Assembly (NCBI GenBank): GCA_025352235.1 | Contig: JANXTU010000067.1 | Span: forward strand, 1-34,744 | Length of the DNA: 34,744 nucleotides | Source: Fimbriiglobus sp. | GTDB taxonomy: Bacteria > Planctomycetota > Planctomycetia > Gemmatales > Gemmataceae | Reading direction: 5' to 3' | In this document: positions 1 to 8,097 of the stretch, in pieces | Layout of the letters: the number at the start of each line of letters is the position of its first letter | How positions within the stretch are numbered: the stretch's first letter is position 1 | Notes under the pieces: generated by a model | The model's input: only the letters and a program-made list of their open reading frames with translations | The model's database searches: none | Told to the model about the DNA's origin: nothing | Translations under genes and position numbers: made by a program

Positions 1-88
1 CCTCCCGCATCAGGGTGAGGTAGGGGAGCAAAAAGTCCCACTCGGTATCCGAGACATCGCTCGGATACGGCTTCCGTGTCGTGTCCAT
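1..88 (-). CDS. IS5-like transposase, N-terminal fragment (runs off window)
   Basis: Reading the minus strand from an ATG at 88 gives 29 codons that stay open to the window edge. The peptide begins MDTTRKPYPSDVSDTEW and continues through LLPYL, which matches the conserved N-terminus of IS5-type transposases (DUF4096-like region: a short basic start, then the SD-x-EW-x-x-L-x-P pattern). The catalytic DDE domain would lie outside the window. A G-rich run just upstream of the ATG could serve as ribosome binding site. The IS end should lie between 89 and about 150. The stretch 112-134, read on the minus strand, begins GAGCCTGTTATTG and is a plausible terminal repeat, but the other end is not visible. 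Positions 135-256 hold nothing else recognisable. Confidence 0.75.
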   Translation of the reverse strand, partial: MDTTRKPYPSDVSDTEWDFLLPYLTLMRE

Positions 89-256
89 CCCCCCAAAATG
101 CCATAAATCAAGGGAATAAGTCAATAACAGGCTCTAGGAACTTTCAAAATCCCCCCGCGCCACGACCCGAATCACTTTTGCGCAAGGCGGAACTATGCGA
201 ACTACAATGGTGTCTGAGTTGGCAACGGTTGTATTCGGCGATTCGGAGGCGGAGTC

Positions 257-2674
257 ATGCAGAACTCGGTATTCGCGACGTGCCCGGGGTGCCAAGAGGT
301 GCTCCGCATTCCCGCCACGTGGGCCGACAAGGCCGTGAAGTGCAAGAAGTGCGGGTCGGTCGTCCGTGCGACCGGGAAAGCCGTCGTCGGAGCCGCTCCC
401 TCGAACGCGTTTGCCTTCGACGAACCCGAGCCGGAACCCGCCGCACCGGCGCCGTTCGTTCCCGCAGCCGAAACGCCGCCGACCATCTCCGCCCCGCCCG
501 CCTATGGCCCGCCGCCGATGCAACCGCAGGCGGTGGTTCCCGGCGGCTATCCGTATGGTCCGCCACCGGGCTACCCGTATGCTCCCGCCCAACCGGGTTA
601 CGCCCCAACGCCTTACGGCTACGCTCCGCCGCCCGGTTACCCTGGCGCCCCACCCGGCTATCCGTATCCCCCACCGGCCGGGTACGCGCCCAATCCTTAT
701 GGATACTCGCCTCAACCGACGCCCCAAGTCTTCGCGCCACCGGTGCCCGAGGCGTTCGCCGATCAGCCGAAGCTGAGCACCAAGCGGCGCTACAAGAAGA
801 GCAACAACACGCTGAAACTCATCGTGATGGCGGCGTTCTTCCTGATCGTCGCGGGCGGCGTCGCCGCGGCCGTGATATTCCAAGACACTGTGAAAGCCCT
901 CGTCTTAAACAAACCGAAGGCTAAGCCGACCGAGCCCGAAACACCCGGCGTGACAACTCCCTCCACGAAGCCCGGCGCCGTGGCGAACGCCTCCGCCGTG
1001 TTCCCCCGGCGGATGCTGTTCATCGGCATCACGAAGTACCTGTACTGCAACACCCTCCACGGCGGCGTCAACGGCGGACCCACCGGCAACGGCCGCTCCG
1101 AGTTCGCCGAAGCCGCGAAGCAACTCGCCTTCCAGTTCCGCGTGCCGACCGACAAAGACAATAACCAACTCTTCCTGCTGACCGACGCCGATGGGAAGAT
1201 GGCGGCAAACGCGGCCCAACGGCCGATGCTCAAAGATGTCATCCTCGATACCGTCAAACGCTTCGCCGAAAGCAGCCGGGGGCAGGATCGCGTCGTCTTC
1301 TACTTCGGCGGTCACGCCGCCATGAAAGACGGCGTCGCCTATCTCGTCCCGGTCGAAGGAGACCTGAACGACGTGGAATCGCTGCTTCCGCTGGCCGATT
1401 TCTTCGCCGCCGTGAAGGATAGCCCGGCCCAGCAGAAGGTCGTGTTGTTCGACGTTTGCCGGGCGAACACCGACGGCAACGTCGTGCGCCCCGGCAGCGA
1501 GGCCATGGGCGAGGAACTCGAAAAAGCCCTGCTGAGCCCACCGGACGGGGCGAATATTCAAGTCGTCACCGCGTGCAGCGCGGGGCAGAACGCGGCGGAA
1601 CTGCAAACCTCGGACGGCGAGCACTTCGCCGGCAGCGCCTTTTTAAACGCACTGCGTGTCGCGGCCAAGCAGTCGAAGGCCGGGAACAAATCGATGAAGC
1701 CCGAAGATGCGCTGCCCGTGGCGACATGGGTCGAAGTCACCAAGCCGATCCTCGCGGATTACGTCGGCGTGAAGATGAAAGCGCCGGTGCCCAAACTCGG
1801 CGGCGGCGAACTCGCGAACAGCGTGGCTTACAGCGCCGACGAAGCCGCGGCCAAGCGGTTCGACTTCCCGGCCGCGCCGAAAATGGTCGACGCGAGCAAA
1901 CTCAAAGATGTCTTCGCACTGCTCGACTTGAAGCCGGTCCACATCAAGAGCGACTCGGGCGGCGGGGACGATTCCATCGAAATGACCTTCCCTTTCCAGG
2001 CCGAAAAACTCGAGGGGTACAAGCCGGAGTTGATCGGCAAGGAGATGGAGGAAGCGACCAAGGACGCGAAAGCCTTCCCGCTGCGGGCGAAGACGGTGCT
2101 GGCGCTGAACACCATCCGCGACAACTGGGGCGGCCGAGACGGCAAAGGCAAATTCAACGGCATCCGCAACAGCTTCGCCGGCGAGACCAGCAACAACGTG
2201 AAGGAAGAGATCAAGAAAGAACAGATCCCGTTGGCGACCTTGACCCCCGATCTCGAAGACCTCGTCCGGGAGTTGGAGGCGCTGATGGCCGATGCCGAAA
2301 AAGAGGAATCGAAGGCGTGGAAAGCGAGTTTCTTCTACGCCTTGGCGCAGGCGAAGTCCCGGCTGGCCTACCTGCACGAAGCGAATCTCGCCCTCGGCAA
2401 AGTCTTGACGGACAGCCTCCCGGAACAGCTCGATAAATCGTTGGGATTGCAACTCGTTTCGGTCGAGAAGATGCAAAGCAAGAAGGAGTTTCGCAAGTTT
2501 TCGGATGAGGCCAAAGTCCTCTACGACACGCTCGCCACCGAGAACAAGGGCACGCCATGGGAGGTGCTCGCCAAGCGCGCCCGCGTCGAATCGTTGGGGT
2601 TGGAGTGGAAGGCGTACATGAAGCCGAAGGAGACCGGCGACGACGACAAGATGGAAGTGAAGAAGGACAAGTGA
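257..2674 (+). CDS. Caspase-like (peptidase C14) membrane protein with zinc ribbon
   Basis: 805 residues. The start ATG is preceded by GGAGGCGGAG. Order of parts: an N-terminal zinc ribbon with CxxC pairs at 9/12 and 29/32; a Pro/Tyr/Gly-rich repetitive linker (about 75-165, many PYGPPPGYP-type repeats); a basic patch followed by one membrane segment at about 186-208; a caspase-like domain at about 250-540; and a charged, mainly helical C-terminal region. The catalytic dyad is readable: His353 in YFGGHAA and Cys401 in LFDVCRAN, each after a hydrophobic beta-strand as in C14 peptidases. The membrane segment suggests the zinc ribbon and linker lie on one side and the protease on the other. Caspase-like proteins with accessory domains are common in planctomycetes. 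The substrate is unknown. The downstream antitoxin gene starts 19 nt after the stop, possibly by chance. Confidence 0.85.
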   Translation: MQNSVFATCPGCQEVLRIPATWADKAVKCKKCGSVVRATGKAVVGAAPSNAFAFDEPEPEPAAPAPFVPAAETPPTISAPPAYGPPPMQPQAVVPGGYPYGPPPGYPYAPAQPGYAPTPYGYAPPPGYPGAPPGYPYPPPAGYAPNPYGYSPQPTPQVFAPPVPEAFADQPKLSTKRRYKKSNNTLKLIVMAAFFLIVAGGVAAAVIFQDTVKALVLNKPKAKPTEPETPGVTTPSTKPGAVANASAVFPRRMLFIGITKYLYCNTLHGGVNGGPTGNGRSEFAEAAKQLAFQFRVPTDKDNNQLFLLTDADGKMAANAAQRPMLKDVILDTVKRFAESSRGQDRVVFYFGGHAAMKDGVAYLVPVEGDLNDVESLLPLADFFAAVKDSPAQQKVVLFDVCRANTDGNVVRPGSEAMGEELEKALLSPPDGANIQVVTACSAGQNAAELQTSDGEHFAGSAFLNALRVAAKQSKAGNKSMKPEDALPVATWVEVTKPILADYVGVKMKAPVPKLGGGELANSVAYSADEAAAKRFDFPAAPKMVDASKLKDVFALLDLKPVHIKSDSGGGDDSIEMTFPFQAEKLEGYKPELIGKEMEEATKDAKAFPLRAKTVLALNTIRDNWGGRDGKGKFNGIRNSFAGETSNNVKEEIKKEQIPLATLTPDLEDLVRELEALMADAEKEESKAWKASFFYALAQAKSRLAYLHEANLALGKVLTDSLPEQLDKSLGLQLVSVEKMQSKKEFRKFSDEAKVLYDTLATENKGTPWEVLAKRARVESLGLEWKAYMKPKETGDDDKMEVKKDK

Positions 2675-2693
2675 GACACCGGAGGACTTGAAT

Positions 2694-2927
2694 ATGGTTG
2701 CGATTTCGATGCGGGAAGCCCAAGCGACGCTACCGGAGTTGATCCATCGGCTGCGGCCCGGTGACGCGCTGCAGATCACCGAAGATGGCCGAGCGGTGGC
2801 GGTGGTGACGGCGCCTGTGCCCGAGTCGCCCCGAATGCCGAAGCTCGGCACGCAACGCGGCTCCGTACTATACATGTCGCCCGATTTCGATGCGCCACTC
2901 GAAGACTTTCGCGAGTACACGGAGTGA
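2694..2927 (+). CDS. Type II antitoxin, Phd/YefM (VapB-like)
   Basis: 77 residues from the ATG at 2694, which has GGAGGA at 2681-2686. An in-frame TTG two codons earlier is less likely because it lies too close to that site. The N-terminus, MVAISMREAQATLPELIHRL, has the Phd/YefM pattern of a beta-strand followed by a helix that forms the DNA-binding dimer. ITEDGRAVAVV is the usual following hairpin. The C-terminal third (pattern SPDFDAPLEDF) is acidic and would wrap the toxin. The stop overlaps the toxin start (GTGA), which is typical of toxin-antitoxin pairs and implies coupled translation. It probably neutralises the PIN toxin encoded next and represses its own promoter, as is known for the family. 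Confidence 0.85.
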   Translation: MVAISMREAQATLPELIHRLRPGDALQITEDGRAVAVVTAPVPESPRMPKLGTQRGSVLYMSPDFDAPLEDFREYTE

Positions 2928-3313
2928 GATACCTGCTCGACACCCACACTCTGATCTGGAGTCAGGACGACCCCGCCAAACTGTCAGCGACCGCGACGGC
3001 CACGCTGATCAACCCCTCCAACGACCGATTTCTCAGCGCAGCGACTGTCTGGGAAATCGGGATCAAAGTTGCTTTGAAGAAATTGACACTGTCGAAGCCA
3101 TTTCGCCCGTGGGTTGAGACCGCCATCCACGATTTGGTGCTGACCGAACTGCCCATCGAATTCGATCACATCGAACGGCAAATGACTTTGACTCACCACC
3201 ACCGCGACCCATTCGACCGAATGCTCGCAGCCCAGGCGCTCGTCCTCAGGATTTCCGTCATCAGTAACGATGCGATTTTCGATACGTACGGTGTCAGCCG
3301 GATCTGGAATTGA
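2924..3313 (+). CDS. PIN-domain toxin, VapC-like RNase
   Basis: 129 residues from a GTG at 2924 that overlaps the antitoxin stop. It begins with RYLLDTHTLIW, the classic first PIN motif carrying the first metal-binding Asp. A second acidic residue is in TVWEIGIK (Glu), and the third and fourth acidic positions are in HRDPFDRMLAAQA (DPFDR). It ends with ISNDAIFDTYGV, the usual last strand and Asp. These are the features of the Sll0205-like branch of PIN toxins, which cleave RNA using Mg or Mn. All catalytic acidic residues appear intact, so the toxin is probably active. The stop is 7 nt from the convergent DUF6065 stop. Confidence 0.88.
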   Translation: MRYLLDTHTLIWSQDDPAKLSATATATLINPSNDRFLSAATVWEIGIKVALKKLTLSKPFRPWVETAIHDLVLTELPIEFDHIERQMTLTHHHRDPFDRMLAAQALVLRISVISNDAIFDTYGVSRIWN

Positions 3314-3320
3314 ACCCGGA

Positions 3321-4064
3321 TCACCCCGCCTCGAACTCTTTCAAATCGATGCGGGTCTGGTGCGGGTCGAACGTGCCGGCGTCGGTCTTGCCCCGGAAGT
3401 AGTCCTTCTGCCAACCTTGTTTCAGCGTGTCCGGGTCGAGGACTTTCAGTCCTTCGAGGAACCCCGACCGGCTCGCCTCCCAGGTCCGATACTGCGATTG
3501 CAACTCCGGTTCCGCGGCCATCGGCACGATCTTCGGCACCAAGCCTTCCAGCAACCCGCGCGGCACCGGGACCAGCATGCAGATCGGGTCGCCTTTCGCG
3601 AAGCTCACCCATTCGCCCGGCCGCGTCAGTTTCCAGTTCATCGTGAAGGTGCTCGTCGCCCAATCGGTTTCGACGATCCCCTCCAACGGCTGCGCGCCGT
3701 CTTTGATCCAATTGCTCGGCCCCTTCACCCAGAGGTTCACCCCGGGCGGCGTCCGGAACAAATACGGCAAGCTGAAGGTGACGACCCCGGCCCCGAAGTG
3801 GCCGACGATGCACGGGTCGGCCGGGCCATCGAAGGCGAGTTCGACATCCTTCGGGTGCGCTCCGCCGTACCAGTACGCGCGGAACGACACCGGGCAGGTC
3901 AGTACCCAGCCGTGCTGGTTGGCCATGTTCAACGGTAAGCAGCGGTACGGGAAACGCTGCGCGGCGGCGCTCATCCAGTCGCGCTCGAGCGCGGCCGCCT
4001 CCAAGCCGAAAGCCGTGGGGACATCGTGGACCCGGTAGGCGATGAACTCGTGAGCGTCGGGCAT
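3321..4064 (-). CDS. DUF6065 family protein
   Basis: 247 residues on the minus strand, convergent with the toxin gene. The sequence contains RCLPLNMANQHGWVL near residue 41 and a region rich in Trp, Pro and Gly (LWVKGPSNWIKDG, MNWKLTRPGEWVSF), resembling DUF6065, a family of unknown function. There is no signal peptide or membrane segment, so it is probably cytoplasmic. The C-terminus (about 200-247) is charged and includes YFRGKTDAGTFDPHQTR. No catalytic motif is evident. The ATG at 4064 is used; no strong Shine-Dalgarno sequence is seen. The divergent MBL-hydrolase gene starts 88 nt away. Confidence 0.7.
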   Translation of the reverse strand: MPDAHEFIAYRVHDVPTAFGLEAAALERDWMSAAAQRFPYRCLPLNMANQHGWVLTCPVSFRAYWYGGAHPKDVELAFDGPADPCIVGHFGAGVVTFSLPYLFRTPPGVNLWVKGPSNWIKDGAQPLEGIVETDWATSTFTMNWKLTRPGEWVSFAKGDPICMLVPVPRGLLEGLVPKIVPMAAEPELQSQYRTWEASRSGFLEGLKVLDPDTLKQGWQKDYFRGKTDAGTFDPHQTRIDLKEFEAG

Positions 4065-4152
4065 GGAATCTCGCTCCGGTATTCCGCGCCGCCCCGCGGA
4101 GTAGAATAGATTAGCAATTCAACACGGCGCAACACTCGAGGATTCCCAAGGC

Positions 4153-5025
4153 ATGGCGGCTCGGATTACGGTTTTGGGCAGCGGGAGTTCCGGCAACGCC
4201 ACGCTGGTGCAAGCGGCGGGGCGGGGCCTGCTCATCGACTTCGGTTTCGCCCCGCGCGACCTCGGCTTGCGACTGCAAACGGCCGGGTTGAGTTGGTCGA
4301 ACGTCAACGCGGCGCTGCTCACGCACACCCACGGCGACCACTGGAATCGGTACACCCTCGAACAGTTCCGCCGGTTGAACATCCCGCTGATCGCCCACGC
4401 GTTGCACCACGACGCTTTGGCCGCCTGCGATGAATACGGCCCGTTGAAGAAGGCCGGATTGGTCCACGGCTACACGGCGACGCCGTTCACGCTCGGCGGC
4501 ATTCTGCGCGTGCAACCGGTGGAAGTGCCGCACGATTCCGAGCCGACATTCGCCTTTCGCATCGGGCAAGCGCTGCCGGATGGCACGTCGTGGAGTTACG
4601 GGCACGCGTCCGACTTGGGCTGCGTGCCCGAGGCATTGTTGAATCTCTTTTGCGGGGTCGATGCGCTCGCGCTCGAATTCAACCACGATGTCCAACTGGA
4701 GCGGGCCAGCCCGCGCCCCCGGCACCTCGTGCAGCGGGTGCTGTCCGACCGAGGCCATTTGTCGAACGATCAAGCCGCGGATGTGTTGAAGGCGTGGGTC
4801 GATGCCGGGGAAACGGGGGACATCCAAGCGGTGGTGGCCCTCCACCTCAGCCGCGATTGCAACCGGCCGGAACTGGCCCTGCGTGCGGCGACGGCCGCGG
4901 CTCCGCATGCGCAAATCTATGCCGCGACCCAAGCTCAACCGACGCCGACGATCGCCATTGTTCCCCGACCGGACCGGAAGCAAGCGAGTCGCCATCTCGC
5001 ACCGGCCGTCGATCATGCTGGGTGA
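4153..5025 (+). CDS. MBL-fold metallo-hydrolase, YycJ/WalJ-like
   Basis: 290 residues. The N-terminus ITVLGSGSSGNATLV is the usual first strand and Gly/Ser loop of YycJ-type metallo-beta-lactamase-fold proteins. The metal-binding motif is HTHGDHW (His58, His60, Asp62, His63). A further His is in VPHDSEP and another in YGHASDLG, consistent with a dinuclear metal site. Relatives are phosphodiesterase- or nuclease-like enzymes; the exact substrate cannot be told. There is no signal peptide, so it is probably cytoplasmic. The last 20 residues or so (after IAIVPRP) are basic and look unstructured. A damaged partial copy of its first 50 codons lies about 20 kb away at 24105-24262. Confidence 0.82.
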   Translation: MAARITVLGSGSSGNATLVQAAGRGLLIDFGFAPRDLGLRLQTAGLSWSNVNAALLTHTHGDHWNRYTLEQFRRLNIPLIAHALHHDALAACDEYGPLKKAGLVHGYTATPFTLGGILRVQPVEVPHDSEPTFAFRIGQALPDGTSWSYGHASDLGCVPEALLNLFCGVDALALEFNHDVQLERASPRPRHLVQRVLSDRGHLSNDQAADVLKAWVDAGETGDIQAVVALHLSRDCNRPELALRAATAAAPHAQIYAATQAQPTPTIAIVPRPDRKQASRHLAPAVDHAG

Positions 5026-5159
5026 TCTGGCGAAGCTGTGCCGATTCTCGGGTCCGCGCGGGTGGGTTGCATTCCGCAGTTCACCAACTCCGCGACAGCG
5101 GTGCCGAACGCGACGCCGATAGCGAACCTGCCGTATGTAGGTTCCCACGGAGTCGTTTG

Positions 5160-5924
5160 ATGAAATCGATGCTCGCTTGGATTGTGGCGTTCGGCGCGAC
5201 TTCCGTCGCGGCCGCGCAAGATTTGTCGAAACCGCTACCGGGTGTGATTCAATCGGCGCTGCCGGCGGGTTCGCCCGCCCCGGTGATGATTTCGCATTCG
5301 ACCAACTGGAACAATTGCGACGCTCCCCGAGCGAGTGGCGCCGCACCGCCGGCGCTTTGCCCGGCCAGTGCCTCCGGGTGTTGGGCGACGCGCGGCACGG
5401 CCTGCGAGCGTCTCCGGAACTGGTTGACCTTCCGCATTTGCGAACCGAATCAGGCGGCGCTCGTACCGGTCCCGTACCACGCGCCACTGCGGGCCTATTT
5501 CCCCGTGACGCCGATGCCGATCGGCTTCAACGGCCCATTCGAATGCAATTCGTCCCGCCGGCAACTCTGCGGTTGGGAGCCGATGACGCGCGGTCCGTCC
5601 GAATGCTCGACGGCGAGCGGCGTGACGGCCCGACCGGCCATGCCATTGCTCAATACCCCGATGACACGCCCAAGCGAAGAATCATGCGGAACGATGCAGC
5701 GGCCGTTTCTCTTCCGCCGCATGATGTCGTACTTTTCGTTCGGCGGCTGCGGATTGTTCCATCGCTGCGATTACGCCAAGTCGCCGATGATGTGCCAAAC
5801 TAGTGGTGCGGCCACGGGCCAATACGGCTATCACTACGCCGGGAATCCATCGCCGATGATGTACCCCGGCGTTCCGACGACAGCCGCGACCCGCTCGGCG
5901 ACCCGGCCGTTTACGAATCCGTAA
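5160..5924 (+). CDS. Cys-rich secreted protein of unknown function
   Basis: 254 residues from the ATG at 5160, with GGAG about 7 nt upstream. It has a signal peptide of about 20 residues (MKSMLAWIVAFGATSVAAAQ, cleavage after AAA or AQ). The mature part has 12 cysteines and many Met, Pro and aromatic residues. The central region repeats short patterns ending in Cys (CDAP, GCWA, ACER, ICEP, ECNS, LCGW), which suggests several disulfides or a metal-binding surface protein. The C-terminus is low in Cys and rich in Gly, Tyr, Pro and Thr. I do not recognise the family. The gene has a normal start, a clear signal peptide and a continuous frame, so I take it as real. The next gene is convergent and only 4 nt away. 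Confidence 0.6.
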   Translation: MKSMLAWIVAFGATSVAAAQDLSKPLPGVIQSALPAGSPAPVMISHSTNWNNCDAPRASGAAPPALCPASASGCWATRGTACERLRNWLTFRICEPNQAALVPVPYHAPLRAYFPVTPMPIGFNGPFECNSSRRQLCGWEPMTRGPSECSTASGVTARPAMPLLNTPMTRPSEESCGTMQRPFLFRRMMSYFSFGGCGLFHRCDYAKSPMMCQTSGAATGQYGYHYAGNPSPMMYPGVPTTAATRSATRPFTNP

Positions 5925-5928
5925 CGGA

Positions 5929-6381
5929 TCACTTCTTCGGATCGCCGGTCATGGTGCCGCCGGGTCGGGGCATCGGCTTGGACGAATCGATTTGGCGATT
6001 CGGAGCGTAGGGAACTCCCGGTGGGGAGATGAACCCCGGCTGCGGGAGTTCGTCAGACCGCGGATTGCCTGGCGGGTACGGTTGACCCGACGGATACGGT
6101 TGACCCGACGGGTAAATAATCGGGCCGGGGCCGGGGTAGCTCAGGGTCTCCCCGCCGAAGCCGGTACCATTCCGCGACACGGGGGTACCGTCGTAGCAAT
6201 CTTTTTTGCCCGACCCGTTGCGGCGAGCTTCGTTGGCATCGTTGTGATTGCCGTCGAGGTTCAGCCGCTCGTGGAGGCGTGGGAAGAGGTGCCGCCGTTC
6301 GCCGCATTCGCTTTGGCAACCGACGACGGCAGCGAGGACGATCAACATCAAGAAGCAACACAGGGTGCGCGGCATAGCCAA
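5929..6381 (-). CDS. Small lipoprotein, Pro/Gly-rich
   Basis: 150 residues. The N-terminus is hydrophobic and ends in the lipobox VVGC (Cys22), so the protein is probably exported and lipid-anchored. Two start codons are possible (Met1 and Met3). After the Cys comes QSECGERRHLFPRLHERL. The LFPRLH element also occurs just after the signal peptide of the cupredoxin-like gene at 13401. The mature part is low complexity: a duplicated YPSGQP unit and many Pro, Gly and Asn, with no recognisable enzyme domain. It might be a cell-envelope or spacer protein. The assignment as a lipoprotein is firm; its function is unknown. Confidence 0.7.
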   Translation of the reverse strand: MAMPRTLCCFLMLIVLAAVVGCQSECGERRHLFPRLHERLNLDGNHNDANEARRNGSGKKDCYDGTPVSRNGTGFGGETLSYPGPGPIIYPSGQPYPSGQPYPPGNPRSDELPQPGFISPPGVPYAPNRQIDSSKPMPRPGGTMTGDPKK

Positions 6382-6786
6382 ACTCCGCCATCGCCCCGGC
6401 CCATCGAGAGATGCGCCCCGGACTTGAATGAATTGTGCATTTTACAACCGGGAAAATGAAGCGGAACCGGTCGGAAAGTACCCGATTCCCCCGGTCGATA
6501 CCGGGCGCGGCACGACCATCCGCCCGCGTTTGCCCAGCCCGAACAACCGTTATGCTCGACAGACTCAGGAGTGAGACATCGCGAAACTCCGCTGGTCCGA
6601 AGCGTCGGACTCCGTCCCACCGCCGGTTCGAAAAGCCGAGCCGAGCGGAGAAAGTCGCTTTTCGCTCCGCGAAAAGTGTTTCCCGCCAGCACTTGAGTTC
6701 CGCAAGTCTCAGGCAAGCCCTGCCACTTTTCGCGGAGCGAAAAGCGACGTTCTCCACTGAGAATAGATTCGGCCGGTCCGGATCAT
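6382..6786. other. 405-bp intergenic region holding an inverted-repeat element
   Basis: This lies between the lipoprotein start and the 3' end of the SYLF gene, both on the minus strand. I see no credible gene here. The only clear structure is the large inverted repeat at 6647-6755 (separate entry). The promoter of the lipoprotein should lie in 6382-6500, but I cannot identify its boxes. Confidence 0.5.
6647..6755. repeat. Inverted repeat, 32-bp arms, each arm itself a palindrome
   Basis: The arm at 6647-6678 and the arm at 6724-6755 are reverse complements over 32 positions with one mismatch (at 6653); the inner 25 bp match perfectly. The loop is 45 bp. Each arm also contains its own palindrome, CTTTTCGC-TCC-GCGAAAAG, so the DNA can form either two small hairpins or one long one. 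This structure fits a REP/BIME or MITE-like element rather than a simple terminator. No target duplication is obvious. Confidence 0.8.
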
Positions 6787-7575
6787 TCACCCCCGGATGC
6801 GCTGGATGAAGCGGCGGATCGGTCCGCTCGCCGGCGGCGCGGCGTCGACCGGCACGGGCATCGGCTGCGGGACGATGCCGGCACCGGGCACCGCAATCAC
6901 CTTGGGTTCTTTTGTCTTCTCGACGATCAACAGTGAGATGCGCGACTTCAACTCTTCGGCCGATTGCCGCGTCAGTTCGCTCGTGTCTTTCTCGAAGCTC
7001 GCCGTCGTGTCGCCGTCGGCACCGAGGATGACCCCTTCCAACGAAACGCCCGCGAACAGTCCCCGGCTGCGCGAGTACGAGAAGATTTCGGCCTTCAACT
7101 TCCCGTCCGTCGCCAATTCGGCTTCGCGGCCGACCGGCCCCGCTGCAACGGCCGCATCGGCGCCGAGTTTCAACTTGGCTTTGCCATCGAGCAACCGCTC
7201 CAACCCTTTGCGGGTTTTGAACACGAGGACGACATCGGTCGATTGGATGCCGGCTTGGAAGCCGACGCTCGCCCCGCCGAGCTCGATGAAGCGAATGTCG
7301 CCCCAGCCGTTATTTTTGTCTTTGATCACGGCAACCCCGTGGCCGAGCCGGCCGCCAACGATGAAACCGGCCTTGATGGTATTCGGCACGATCACGACCG
7401 CTTCGGCCTGTTCCAGCAAAGCTTTGGGGATCGCCTTGTTGGGCGTATCGTTGAGTTCGTCGAGGACGTCGCGGGCCAATTTTAATGTCTCACGCGGGGC
7501 CGGCGGGGCCGCCGAAAGCGGTTGGACGACGAATGGGAGTGCTGCGAGGACTAGGGCGGATAGGCGGATCATCAT
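6787..7575 (-). CDS. SYLF-domain (Ysc84-type) secreted protein
   Basis: The reading frame extends to 7611, but the ATG pair at 7575/7572 follows GAGGAG directly and begins a good signal peptide (MMIRLSALVLAALPFVVQPLSA), so I start at 7575 (262 residues). The mature protein carries a SYLF/DUF500 domain: AEAVVIVPNTIKAGFIVGG, then GFQAGIQSTDVVLVF, then SYSRSRGLFAGVSLEG, the family's signature segment. SYLF domains bind lipids such as phosphoinositides in eukaryotes; in bacteria they are exported proteins of unclear role. The C-terminus is a Pro-rich tail ending in a basic peptide (RRFIQRIRG). It is divergent from the ArsC-like gene. Confidence 0.88.
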   Translation of the reverse strand: MMIRLSALVLAALPFVVQPLSAAPPAPRETLKLARDVLDELNDTPNKAIPKALLEQAEAVVIVPNTIKAGFIVGGRLGHGVAVIKDKNNGWGDIRFIELGGASVGFQAGIQSTDVVLVFKTRKGLERLLDGKAKLKLGADAAVAAGPVGREAELATDGKLKAEIFSYSRSRGLFAGVSLEGVILGADGDTTASFEKDTSELTRQSAEELKSRISLLIVEKTKEPKVIAVPGAGIVPQPMPVPVDAAPPASGPIRRFIQRIRG

Positions 7576-7721
7576 TGAACTCCTCGATAACGTAAAACCC
7601 GGTGAACGCAAAGATCTGCGCTCGCATCATACGTGTATTTTTACGCAAAAGGCGCGCCGCCGATACTGCAACTCGGCCGGGCGACTATTCATTCCCCCAT
7701 CCACCTTTCCGGAGAAGCGAC

Positions 7722-8072
7722 ATGCCGAAATCGATCGATTGGCTTTACCACCGCAAATCGTGCGCGACCTGCCAACGCGCCACCGACTACCGCGAGGCGG
7801 CGGGCACCGAAGTCAAAGAGACCGTGATCGCCAACACGACGAAATACGGTCCGGCGGAAGCACTCGCGCTGCTGAAGGGGATCGAGACGATCGTCGCGGC
7901 GAAGGGGGCGAAGATCCAAAGGTTGAACTTGAAAACCGACCGACCCGACGACGATGCGATCCTGGCGCTGCTCATCGGCCCGACGGGTAATCTCCGCGCC
8001 CCGACGGCCAAGGTCGGCCGGACGCTGCTGGTGGGCTTCCATAAAGATGCCTACGCTGAGGTGTTGGGATGA
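7722..8072 (+). CDS. ArsC/Spx-like thioredoxin-fold protein
   Basis: 116 residues from the ATG at 7722; GGAGAAG lies 5-10 nt upstream. The N-terminus, IDWLYHRKSCATCQRA, has the thioredoxin-fold beta-strand followed by a CxxC (Cys14, Cys17), as in ArsC-like proteins. The segment GPTGNLRAPTAKVGRTLLVGF resembles the conserved region around the cis-Pro and substrate-binding Arg of arsenate reductases (LRAPTAKVG compares with the RSP/RAP motif). It may be a reductase or a regulator of the Spx kind; no ars gene lies nearby, so an arsenate role is not supported by context. The ROK kinase gene starts 26 nt downstream on the same strand. Confidence 0.72.
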   Translation: MPKSIDWLYHRKSCATCQRATDYREAAGTEVKETVIANTTKYGPAEALALLKGIETIVAAKGAKIQRLNLKTDRPDDDAILALLIGPTGNLRAPTAKVGRTLLVGFHKDAYAEVLG

Positions 8073-8097
8073 TCGCTTCTCGGCGCGGGATACAACC

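Noticed and set aside
2688-2693. TTG as the antitoxin start
   Set aside because: It is only two bases after the GGAGGA element; the ATG at 2694 has normal spacing.
1643-2947. 434-codon open frame on the minus strand
   Set aside because: It is antisense to the caspase-like gene and the antitoxin; no motif or ribosome site supports it.
3300-3325. tRNA-like T-loop (GGGTTCAATTCC on the minus strand)
   Set aside because: The flanking bases do not pair as a T-stem, no acceptor or anticodon arm is present, and the sequence is the 3' end of the PIN toxin gene.
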